This document shows, piece after piece, positions 1 to 6,900 of a DNA stretch of 7,366 bases. The notes under the pieces are model-generated. The model made no database searches. It was not told the DNA's origin and saw nothing but the letters and a program-made list of their open reading frames with translations. A program made the position numbers and the translations under genes. Source of the DNA: an uncultured Selenomonadaceae bacterium (GTDB taxonomy: Bacteria > Bacillota > Negativicutes > Selenomonadales > Selenomonadaceae); NCBI GenBank assembly GCA_905236665.1, contig CAJONF010000068.1, forward strand, positions 1-7,366, given 5' to 3'. The first letter of the stretch is position 1; each line of letters opens with the position of its first letter.

Positions 1-1103
1 ACAGTGTCTTTACCTGCGCTAAGTGAAACGGTCGTGCCAAATTCTCCTGTATTTGTGTCAAGAATAATTGAATCATCGCCCGCACCTGCATCTACATGAT
101 CGCCTTTTCCGGCTCTGATAGTATCGTCATGTTCCGAGCCGATTACCGTGGTGTAATAGCTGGTTCCGTTAACGAATTGGTTTGCAACAACATAAACTTT
201 TTCTGTGGCTGCTGAGGCGTCAATAGTTCCGTTGCCTGCGTCAAGATAAACATCAAGCGTTTTATTTGTGGTGACTTGATCGTCGTTGAGACCGGCAACT
301 TTAACGTGTATGGCATTGGAAGTTTCTTCGCCTACATTTATGTAGTTGGCAGTCTCTGCATCTGCGCCGAAGCCGATAGCGTCGCCTTTTTGGTTAATAT
401 TGTCACCGGAAAGTAAATCTTTAACTGATTCAAAATCTGTGGCTACAATAACGTCGCCGTCAGCCGCGCTGTAATCTTTGATTGTGTAGCTTGCGTTGTC
501 AAAGAAATAGTCCGCGCCTTCGCCGCCCGTTACAACGTCGTTAGCTCCCGCGTCGATAGAATCATTACCCGCGCCGCCTTCAAAGGTAGCTTTCGTGTCG
601 CCTTCGTGCTTGAACAGCACGCCGCCTTCGCCGCCAATAACTTTATTTTTACCCGTGGCATTTTCGCCCAAATAAACAATGCCGCTATTGTCACCTAAAT
701 TAATTTCATGAGACGCCGTAACGACATCATCACCTGCGCCGACAACAACGATAGGATCTTTAGCAGTGTCCGCCGTCAAAGAAATGTTTACTACTCTGAC
801 AGCGTCGCTTTCGTCTTCCTGAATGTTAATCGGAACTCTGCCGACATTTTCATCGGAATTTGCAATTTCGAGAGTAACATGAGCCGCCGAACCAAGATCA
901 GCCGCGTCTGTAAAAATATTGATGTTGGATTCGGTACCTTCTTGAGGTTCGCTCTCGTCCGTTTCATAGCCAGCTAAATCATAGTCCGCTATATCGCTGT
1001 TTTCAAGATCATAGAAAGCTTCGTAAGCTGTACCTTTTCTTGAGCGTTTATCTTCTGCGCTACCTAAAGAGGCAATAGCTTCCCATCTTTCATCGTAGTT
1101 CAT
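1..1103 (-). CDS. RTX-like calcium-binding repeat protein, N-terminal part (C-terminus outside window)
   Basis: The reading frame is open from an ATG at 1103-1101 to the window edge, giving 367 codons plus 2 nt. The N-terminus (MNYDERWEAIASLG) is hydrophilic, with no signal peptide or membrane segment. Residues about 35-100 are very acidic. Glycine/aspartate nonapeptide-like motifs follow: GAGDDVV (122-128), GGAGNDSID (176-184), GGEGADYFF (193-201), and a cluster at about 322-347 ending GAGDDSIIL. These match the RTX pattern GGxGxDxux, which binds calcium in parallel beta-rolls. RTX proteins usually leave the cell unfolded by type I secretion, using a C-terminal signal that would lie outside this window. 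The stretches between motifs are beta-rich and unrecognised. No enzymatic domain is visible, so it could be an adhesin, an S-layer-like protein or a toxin; I cannot tell which. It is divergent from rpmH and probably transcribed from the leftward promoter at 1453-1480. RTX character is fairly sure; function is unknown. Confidence 0.8.
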   Translation of the reverse strand, partial: MNYDERWEAIASLGSAEDKRSRKGTAYEAFYDLENSDIADYDLAGYETDESEPQEGTESNINIFTDAADLGSAAHVTLEIANSDENVGRVPINIQEDESDAVRVVNISLTADTAKDPIVVVGAGDDVVTASHEINLGDNSGIVYLGENATGKNKVIGGEGGVLFKHEGDTKATFEGGAGNDSIDAGANDVVTGGEGADYFFDNASYTIKDYSAADGDVIVATDFESVKDLLSGDNINQKGDAIGFGADAETANYINVGEETSNAIHVKVAGLNDDQVTTNKTLDVYLDAGNGTIDASAATEKVYVVANQFVNGTSYYTTVIGSEHDDTIRAGKGDHVDAGAGDDSIILDTNTGEFGTTVSLSAGKDT

Positions 1104-1117
1104 GAGACTTCTAACAT

Positions 1118-1124
1118 CTCCTTT
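1118..1124 (-). promoter_or_regulatory. Shine-Dalgarno of the RTX-like gene, widely spaced
   Basis: On the minus strand AAAGGAG lies 14 nt before the ATG at 1103, longer than the usual 5-9 nt. No other ATG, GTG or TTG in the same frame lies between the site and 1103, so this start is still preferred. A second ATG (1117-1115) directly abuts the site and opens only a 5-codon frame whose TGA overlaps the real ATG. Confidence 0.5.
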
Positions 1125-1356
1125 AATAACAGTCTAAACGTTTCCTTTGAGCTAAATTTTTGTTCCAAGGCATCACCCCTTCACAAAAGTTTTAAATTTA
1201 ACGACGTTGCTTTGAAAGTTCGCAACAAGAAAACGGAACCAGCTGATCAGGCTTTAATGGAATCGTTCCTTTTACAAAACACTCAAAATTCCAAGCGTCG
1301 AAATATTTTAATCCTGCACCGAGATTAATACGGTTTAGGCTTGTATGGAAACGGTC

Positions 1357-1377
1357 GGACTCAAAACTTTTGAATCC
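1357..1377. repeat. Near-perfect inverted repeat (hairpin) in the RTX leader
   Basis: GGACTCAAAA (1357-1366) and TTTTGAATCC (1368-1377) are complementary at 9 of 10 positions around a single C; in the minus-strand RNA the odd position can be a G-U pair. No T tract follows on either strand, so it does not look like a terminator. If the leftward promoter is used, the hairpin falls in the 5' leader of the RTX-like mRNA. Confidence 0.5.
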
Positions 1378-1452
1378 CTATTGGTCAGACGATTGATCAC
1401 GTCGCCGCCATGTCAAGTTTATCTAAGGTCATTTGCCTTAAACTGGAGTGAT

Positions 1453-1480
1453 TTTATAACCAAATTCCCCTTTGTGTCAA
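1453..1480 (-). promoter_or_regulatory. Divergent sigma70-type promoter towards the RTX-like gene
   Basis: Read on the minus strand, TTGACA (1480-1475) is followed after 16 nt by TATAAA (1458-1453): a perfect -35 and a five-of-six -10. Transcription would start near 1446 and run left, leaving about 340 nt before the RTX start codon. No other good minus-strand promoter was seen nearer the gene. The -35 lies in one arm of an inverted repeat whose other arm holds the rpmH -35. Confidence 0.6.
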
Positions 1481-1519
1481 TAGTGGCAAGACTTGTAGCT
1501 AAAAAATCCTTGACACAAA
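1471..1519. repeat. 10-bp perfect inverted repeat covering both divergent -35 boxes
   Basis: TTTGTGTCAA (1471-1480) is the exact reverse complement of TTGACACAAA (1510-1519), with 29 nt between the arms. Each arm contains a consensus TTGACA -35 plus four further bases (CAAA) shared into the spacer. The symmetry may be only two copies of a strong -35 region, or may also serve as a paired binding site for a regulator of both directions. Confidence 0.6.
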
Positions 1520-1538
1520 AAAAAGGCTCGTCTATAAT
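1510..1538 (+). promoter_or_regulatory. Consensus sigma70 promoter of rpmH
   Basis: TTGACA (1510-1515), a 17-nt spacer and TATAAT (1533-1538) make a full-consensus vegetative promoter. Transcription should start near 1545, about 35 nt before the rpmH start codon. Such strength fits a ribosomal protein gene needed in large amounts, and the same transcript can continue into rnpA and the genes beyond. Confidence 0.93.
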
Positions 1539-1565
1539 CGGCGGTGTTTAGCTGAAATTTTTATT

Positions 1566-1572
1566 AAGGAGG
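1566..1572 (+). promoter_or_regulatory. Shine-Dalgarno fixing the TTG start of rpmH
   Basis: AAGGAGG lies 8 nt before TTG at 1581. This full-length ribosome binding site, plus the conserved KRTFQPN opening that follows, shows that translation starts at the non-ATG codon. Confidence 0.9.
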
Positions 1573-1580
1573 TGTCGAGC

Positions 1581-1715
1581 TTGAAGAGAACCTTCCAACC
1601 AAATACACATTGGCGCAAGAAAACGCACGGCTTTCGTGAACGCATGAAAACCAAAGGCGGTCGACTTGTCATCAAAAGACGCCGTCAGCGGGGCAGGAAA
1701 GTGCTTACAGCTTAA
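1581..1715 (+). CDS. rpmH: Large ribosomal subunit protein bL34
   Basis: A 44-residue, very basic protein, too short for a routine ORF scan. It opens KRTFQPNTHWRKKTHGFRER and continues MKTKGGR, then RRRQRGRK and VLTA, which is the whole bL34 family pattern at the usual length of 44-46 residues. bL34 is a small protein of the 50S subunit that binds 23S rRNA. The start is TTG, supported by a perfect AAGGAGG 8 nt upstream and by the family's N-terminus. It is the first gene of the rpmH-rnpA-yidD-yidC-jag block and is driven by a full-consensus promoter. A terminator-like hairpin directly after it probably lowers expression of rnpA relative to rpmH. Confidence 0.97.
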   Translation: MKRTFQPNTHWRKKTHGFRERMKTKGGRLVIKRRRQRGRKVLTA

Positions 1716-1724
1716 AGGTGCGGC

Positions 1725-1753
1725 AGGTCACTAATCGAGGTGACCTTTTTTTT
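1725..1753 (+). terminator. Rho-independent terminator/attenuator between rpmH and rnpA
   Basis: AGGTCAC (1725-1731), an 8-nt loop and GTGACCT (1740-1746) form a perfect 7-bp stem running into eight T's (1746-1753). It lies 9 nt after the rpmH stop and 23 nt before the rnpA start. As no separate rnpA promoter is apparent, it probably acts as a partial terminator that reduces the abundant rpmH message before the downstream genes. Confidence 0.85.
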
Positions 1754-1776
1754 CGCTTATCGGCAGAGGATTTCTT

Positions 1777-2124
1777 ATGTATAATCTAAACAAGGCTCAA
1801 ATTTTCCGCGGCAAGAACGAGTTTAACTCGGTGCACTCCTGCGGGAAATCTTTTGCAAATCATGCGCTGGTTGCCCTTATCGTAAACGATGAACGCTACA
1901 ATGGCAAAATTGGTTTTGCGGCAGGAAAAAAATTAGGCGGCGCAGTCGTTCGCAATCGTGTCAAGCGGCTAATGCGCGAGGCTTATCGTCTTAATAAAAA
2001 TCTTCTTCGCCGCGATTTTGGCATGGTTCTTGTCGGACGAAAATTTCTTGTCCACGCCAAATTCAAAGACGCCGAAAAAGCTTTTCTGGATATTTGCAAG
2101 CGTGCAAAACTTTTTAAATCATGA
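1777..2124 (+). CDS. rnpA: Ribonuclease P protein component
   Basis: A 115-residue basic protein, the normal length for RnpA. It assists the catalytic RNase P RNA in removing the 5' leader of precursor tRNAs. The diagnostic RNR box is at residues 59-68 (RNRVKRLMRE), preceded by GFAAGKKLGGAVV, and the first strand carries the expected aromatic and basic residues (FRGKNEF, 10-16). The ATG at 1777 has AGAGGA 6 nt upstream. The gene follows the rpmH attenuator, and its stop overlaps the yidD start by 4 nt (ATGA), indicating translational coupling. The order rpmH-rnpA-yidD-yidC is conserved across bacteria and supports the call. Confidence 0.97.
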   Translation: MYNLNKAQIFRGKNEFNSVHSCGKSFANHALVALIVNDERYNGKIGFAAGKKLGGAVVRNRVKRLMREAYRLNKNLLRRDFGMVLVGRKFLVHAKFKDAEKAFLDICKRAKLFKS

Positions 2125-2336
2125 CGAAATTTTTAATAGGTATAATAAAATTTTATCAACGGTGGTTATCGCCGTTAAAAGCCCCGTGTTGTCGTTTCGT
2201 GCCAACGTGTTCGGTTTATGCCGTGGACGCGCTGAGAAAATACGGTGTAATTCGCGGGGGAATGTTGGCATTGTGGAGAATTCTGCGATGCAATCCTTTT
2301 TGCAAAGGCGGCTACGACCCAGTTCCTAGTTCCTAG
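2121..2336 (+). CDS. yidD: Membrane protein insertion efficiency factor YidD
   Basis: A 71-residue protein with the complete YidD signature: an N-terminal amphipathic/hydrophobic helix (FLIGIIKFYQRWLSPL, 4-19), then CRFVPTCSVYA (24-34) and RCNPFCKGGYDPVP (56-69). Three conserved cysteines lie within CR, TCS and RCNPF. YidD sits at the inner face of the cytoplasmic membrane and helps YidC insert membrane proteins; the mechanism is not settled. Its ATG overlaps the rnpA stop, and its TAG lies 14 nt before the yidC start. The A/G-rich end of the gene supplies part of the yidC ribosome binding site. Confidence 0.96.
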   Translation: MTKFLIGIIKFYQRWLSPLKAPCCRFVPTCSVYAVDALRKYGVIRGGMLALWRILRCNPFCKGGYDPVPSS

Positions 2337-2341
2337 AAGGA
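2337..2341 (+). promoter_or_regulatory. Shine-Dalgarno fixing the TTG start of yidC
   Basis: AAGGA immediately after the yidD stop lies 9 nt before TTG at 2351. The ATG at 2341 is followed directly by TGA and the GTG at 2343 is out of frame, so TTG is the only suitable start near this site. Confidence 0.75.
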
Positions 2342-2350
2342 TGTGATTTT

Positions 2351-3028
2351 TTGGAAGAACCCGGATTCTTTAGCGGGATATTTGATCCGATAGAAAAATT
2401 AATGAACGCCGTGCTAACTGCGCTCTATTCGTTAACAGAAATGTGCGGCGTGCCCAGCTACGGTCTGGCAATAATTCTTTTAACCGTGCTGATAAAAATT
2501 TTGGTTTACCCGCTGACAAAAAAACAACTGCAATCAATGAAGGCGATGCAACGTATTCAGCCGCAGATGAAAAAGTTGCAAGAAAAATACAAAGACAATC
2601 CGCAAGTCATGCAACAAAAATTAATGGAGCTCTATCAAAAAGAAGGAGCAAATCCCATGTCGGGTTGTTTACCCATGCTGATTCAAATGCCAATTCTAAT
2701 GGGTATGTACTACACGTTGTTTAGTTTCGATTATGGCGGTGCGCCGCCGTCGTTTTTGTGGTTACCAAGCTTATCAGAAACAGACCCGACCTATGCATTG
2801 CCGTTCCTCAGCGCGGCTACAACTTTTCTTCAACAAAAGATGATGTCGAACACGAGCGAAGCTAATCAGCAAATGAAAATCATGATGATTGTAATGCCGC
2901 TGTTTATCGGCTGGATAAGTTTAAATTTCCCCGCAGGGCTGGTACTGTATTGGGTTACGATGAATTTTGTGCAGATTATTCAACAGTGGTGGACAAATAG
3001 ACAGGATGACAATAAGGAGGCTGCCTAA
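2351..3028 (+). CDS. yidC: Membrane protein insertase YidC (short, Oxa1/Gram-positive type)
   Basis: A 225-residue polytopic protein that inserts proteins into the cytoplasmic membrane, alone or with Sec. Core features are a first conserved segment (about 36-55, GLAIILLTVLIKILVYPLT), a charged cytoplasmic helical hairpin (about 57-100, with QRIQPQMKKLQEKYKDNPQ), the hallmark NPMSGCLPMLIQMPI (101-115) leading into the next segment, then hydrophobic stretches near 146-163, 174-191 and 193-212. The C-terminal tail is short. There is no cleavable signal peptide or lipobox and no large periplasmic domain, unlike SpoIIIJ and E. coli YidC respectively. The position matching the conserved groove arginine (E. 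coli R366, SpoIIIJ R73) is Lys49, which keeps the charge. The TTG start is set by AAGGA 9 nt upstream. The stop directly abuts the jag ATG. Confidence 0.96.
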   Translation: MEEPGFFSGIFDPIEKLMNAVLTALYSLTEMCGVPSYGLAIILLTVLIKILVYPLTKKQLQSMKAMQRIQPQMKKLQEKYKDNPQVMQQKLMELYQKEGANPMSGCLPMLIQMPILMGMYYTLFSFDYGGAPPSFLWLPSLSETDPTYALPFLSAATTFLQQKMMSNTSEANQQMKIMMIVMPLFIGWISLNFPAGLVLYWVTMNFVQIIQQWWTNRQDDNKEAA

Positions 3029-3787
3029 ATGGCTAATGTGATTGAAAAAACCGGCAAGACTATAGATGAAGCAATAGCTGCGGCGGTCGCTGAACTGGGC
3101 GTGGCTAAAAGCGAACTTGACATTGAAGTTTTGGAAACGCCCACTAAAAAATTTTTCGGTTTGCTCGGCGAAACACCCGCTAAAATTCGTGCAACGGTAA
3201 AAGCTCCCCCACCAAAAGAAAAATCCGTCGAAAAAATTCCCGCTGAAGAAATTGTTGCAGAACCCGTAGAAAAATTCGAGCCGGTGTTAGAACCGTCGCC
3301 TGTTGAAGAACAAACTTTTGACCGTGAACAAGTCCTTGCCGCGGCAAAAAGTTTCCTGCAGGAAGTTTTCGCGGCGATGAAAATTAATGTGTCAATCGAA
3401 GTCGAGGAATTCGAGGACGGCTATCAATTCAATCTGGTCGGTAAAGGTCTTGGCGTTTTAATCGGGCGGCGCGGGCAAGCTTTGGACGCTTTGCAATATC
3501 TGCTGAATTTGGCGGTTAATCGCAAGAACATGGATGAAAAAATTCATTTCACTCTTGATGTGGAGGATTATCGCCGCCGCCGCGAAGACACGTTGATTAA
3601 ATTGGCAAAGAGCGTGGCAGATCGTGCAATTAAAACCCGCCGTGATGTCCGCTTGGAGCCGATGAATCGCCATGAACGCAAAATTATTCATACCGTCTTG
3701 CAGGACAATGAGCGAGTCGAAACACACAGTGCGGGCGAGGAACCTTATCGCTATATTATTGTCACGCCCAAGCGTTTTAGAAGATAA
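3029..3787 (+). CDS. jag: RNA-binding protein Jag/KhpB (EloR)
   Basis: A 252-residue protein with the full Jag layout. The Jag_N domain spans about 1-57 (EKTGKTIDEAIAAAVAELG, then TKKFFGLLG). A Pro/Glu-rich linker spans about 58-97. The KH domain spans about 100-180, with its GxxG loop as GRRG (146-149) in a typical setting (LIGRRGQALDALQYL). The R3H domain spans about 184-250, with R217-x3-H221 in ERKIIH. Jag/KhpB binds RNA and in Firmicutes is tied to cell elongation and division; its targets here are unknown. AAGGAGG (3014-3020), inside the end of yidC, lies 8 nt before the ATG, and no base separates yidC from jag, so the two are coupled. The normal followers mnmE and mnmG are missing; a terminator comes next. 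Confidence 0.96.
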   Translation: MANVIEKTGKTIDEAIAAAVAELGVAKSELDIEVLETPTKKFFGLLGETPAKIRATVKAPPPKEKSVEKIPAEEIVAEPVEKFEPVLEPSPVEEQTFDREQVLAAAKSFLQEVFAAMKINVSIEVEEFEDGYQFNLVGKGLGVLIGRRGQALDALQYLLNLAVNRKNMDEKIHFTLDVEDYRRRREDTLIKLAKSVADRAIKTRRDVRLEPMNRHERKIIHTVLQDNERVETHSAGEEPYRYIIVTPKRFRR

Positions 3788-3807
3788 GAATAAAAAATAA
3801 TGAGTTT

Positions 3808-3871
3808 GACTGCCGGTAATAGCCAATGAATATTAATCTTTGGTTAAAAGGGAATGGCGGTCTTTTTTTTT
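3808..3871 (+). terminator. Rho-independent terminator after jag
   Basis: GACTGCC (3808-3814) pairs with GGCGGTC (3856-3862) as a 7-bp stem with one G-U pair, followed by nine T's (3863-3871). The 41-nt loop can form an inner stem, AGCCAA (3821-3826) with TTGGTT (3840-3845). It ends the housekeeping operon 21 nt after the jag stop and isolates it from the autotransporter gene. The large branched loop is unusual; the T run makes termination likely. Confidence 0.75.
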
Positions 3872-3934
3872 GCCAGCGAATGTGCTAAGCTACAAATGGC
3901 GCAAGCCGAAAAAATCAACAGAGAGAAAGTGTCA

Positions 3935-6900
3935 ATGGAGATGACGAAGAGAAAAAATAATAACTCGCGGCGTGGGGTCTTCGCTGTTGCAATTTTCTTC
4001 GGCGCGTTGGCGGCAAGTGGACAAGTCGCCGCCTCTCAAACGGAATATATTTATTCAGACGATTTACCGGCGATTGAGATGGAATTTTTTGACAGCGACG
4101 AACTTAGTTCCACGTATGATTTCAGCGAGCCGATAATTAATGCGGCAAAATATTCCGCGTCCTATTGGAAAAATATTCTTAACCTGCGGTCGGGCGCGGT
4201 GCCGTGGCAAATTGCCTTAACTACCAGCGATGGGAAAATTATCAATGCGCAAACATATTCTTTTTATAGAAACGCCGCGACGAAAACAAATTACATAGCG
4301 CAAATGTTGCAGGGTAATCGGACGCTCACAGCTTTTGATTTGCAAAGTTTAGCTGATGAAAAAATTTTGGCTGATGAAGTTCAAACGCTGTTGCGAGAAA
4401 ATGCGTCGGCAAATAGAGGAGCTATTTCTGTCGTTACGATTGGCAAATATCTGGGCATGAATAGAATCGACGCTAAAAACGGTTGGAGCATTGATGAAAA
4501 AACAATCCTGCCGACGAATGAACAAGCCGCGGATTTAGTCGGTGCATTGCGTTTAGAATTGGCTCATGCACTCGGCGCGGAAGTTTTGCTTGATTCAACC
4601 TTAAAAAAATTTTCTAAAGATGCCAGCGATATAAATGCTTGGACATTTCATCTTGTCGACACGAACGGGAATGCGGCGGCAGTCGGTAAACAAATCGTCA
4701 CCAGCGCGGAACTTATCGCCTTGCAAGATGAAGATCCCGAATTGAACGCGGCTGATTTTTTCGTGGCTGATAAAAAAATTTTTTTCGTGGGCAATAATGT
4801 CACCAAAGTTTTAAACAATGCGACCTTTGACGGCGTAAAAGGTATTCCGCTGAATGCGTGGAACGGCTCAAATTTTGACGGCGTGCAGACTCTTATCCCC
4901 GGCTTGATGAGCAATCTTCCCTACAAAAATTACTCGACGTTCACTGAATTAGAACTAGCCGCTATGCAAGACCTTGGCTACAATATTGACAGGAAAAAAT
5001 TTTTTGGGCGTTCTGTTTATTCAAGCGGCGGGAGTCTCACGAACTTGACAAATTATACCAGCGATGAGGATTTGGCGATTGGCTTACACGTTTGGGGCAC
5101 GAATAACACCATTAATCAGCGCGCCAATATTTCTTTGACAGGCGACGGCGCAGTTGGTATTCGTGTGGACGGTTTAGAAAATAAAGTTACGATTCGTTCC
5201 GGTGCCTCGATAAATTCTGACGGTGAGCGTGGCAAAGGCGTTTTAATTTCATACGGGCGCGACCAAAGTTTAGACATTGCGGGAAATGTTTCAGCGGCGG
5301 GCAATGCAGTAGAATTTAATTTTGGCTCGAATATGCTCGGCGCAAGCAGTGAATATCGCGGCTCTTATTTGCGACATCTGCGCGGCATAAATTCTTCCGG
5401 AAATATCTCAAGCGCGAGAAATCTTTCATTGAACATAACGGACGGCTTTAATTATTCAGCGGACGAACTTAACGGCGCACTTGTCAACGATTTTAATTTA
5501 AGCGGCAGTTTAACGGGCGGTGAACACGCCATTTATATTGGCAAAAATGCTTTCGTGAAAAATATCAACATAAACAACGGCGCAGATATTACGGGCGACA
5601 TTGTCTCGGATTGGAAACATTTCACGGCGGCGGACGGTTTCCCAACAAATATGGGTTTCGCGATTAGAATTCAATATGACGGCAAAACAATAAATCCCGC
5701 CAGATATGTTCCAGATCTAGTGACGGATTTAAATTTCAATGCGGATATAAAATACGGCGGGGATATAATCGGCGCGGATAATATAAAAATGCACGTGACG
5801 GGCGGCACTCTCAATTATAGCGGCACGGCTGATATCTTAAGCGTTGACGTGGCAAATGGTGCAAATCTTTTCGGCGGCACATTTAATCTAAACGACATGA
5901 CCGGAAATTTCGCCACGGGTTATACCGACGATACCACAGGCAAATTTTATAACCACGGCACGATTGGCGCATCTTCTGCTGATACGAACTTGGTTATAAA
6001 CGGTGATTTAATCAGCGACGGCATTTTGCAGAAAGTCAGCGGCGGTAAAGCAGGTTCTATTATTGTCAACGGCGCGGCAGATATAAACGGCTCCACCGTC
6101 ACGACGGATTCTCTTTTGCCAAATGAAACTGCTACTGTATTAATCGCTGAATCAATCACGGGCGAAATTAAAAATCCCGTTGATAAGCCCGTTTCAATCT
6201 CCGCCATGTTAAACGCCACGGGTGAAATTGTCGGCAATACTTTAACCGTCACCACCTATGAAACAAATAATCTGGACGGCTTGAATTCAAAGGAAGAGCA
6301 AACTTTCGACGCGATGAAAAATATGTTTGAAACGCTCGAAGAGGAAAATAAACAGGACGAAATGCGCGATCTTTACAATTTAAACCCCGTCGAGGCTAAA
6401 CAGACTTTAACGGAAATTGGCTCAAACGATTCCGCGCAGGTTATGAGCGTGGCTCAACAAAGTACCGCCGTTGACAAGATGATTTCAAATCGAATCACGC
6501 ACGTTTTCACGCCAGATTATGTCGACGCGGCGTCACAGGGCTTTTCTACTGACCATTTCGATATACCCGCGACGAATTTTTCAACCGACCATTTCGACGT
6601 ACCCGCGACAAGTTTTTCAACCGACCATTTCGACGTACCCGCGACGAATTTTTCACACGACCATTTCGACACGACTACGAAGAATCCGGATTATGTAGAA
6701 GTAAATGTGCACCCGACAAATTTTGCTGATGGTGATGATTCCGCACCGGCAATCAAAGTTAAAGTTAAAACTCCTAAGCGGCAGGAAAATAATTTCTGGC
6801 TAAACTACATGAAAAACTGGGGCAGTTTGCGTGGCGGCACAGATTATCACGGCTCCGCGATAGTCGGCGGCTATGACAGACCGATTAGTAAAAAATGGCG

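Larger units (their letters stand above)
1104..1509. other. Gene-free divergent intergenic region / RTX leader
   Basis: This stretch of about 400 bases between the RTX-like gene and the rpmH promoter holds no convincing gene. An open frame from 1345 to 1551 runs through the rpmH promoter and its product resembles nothing I know. The region contains the leftward promoter (1453-1480) and would form an untranslated leader of about 340 nt for the RTX gene. It has a strong hairpin at 1357-1377, a second TTGACA on the minus strand (1416-1411) without a good -10, and an 8-bp palindrome CTGATCAG near 1242. I see no match to the DnaA box TTATCCACA and no riboswitch class I recognise. Confidence 0.6.

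Noticed and set aside
708..977. Open frame of 89 codons on the + strand
   Set aside because: It lies antisense within the continuous RTX-like frame on the minus strand, which has clear family motifs.
1471..1519. The inverted repeat read as a transcription terminator
   Set aside because: The arms are 29 nt apart, no T tract follows the downstream arm on either strand, and both arms are better explained as -35 regions.
1345..1551. Open frame of 68 codons on the + strand upstream of rpmH
   Set aside because: It overlaps both divergent promoters including the consensus rpmH promoter, has no ribosome binding site, and its product resembles no known family.
1104..1580. Possible replication origin next to rpmH
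   Set aside because: rpmH often borders oriC, but I found no TTATCCACA-like DnaA boxes on either strand and no dnaA gene here.
2018..2724. Additional + strand frames within rnpA/yidD and yidC
   Set aside because: They are alternative frames of well-recognised genes and have no ribosome binding sites or family features.
3458..3826. Open frame of 122 codons antisense to jag
   Set aside because: It is a shadow of the KH/R3H coding region and runs into the jag terminator.
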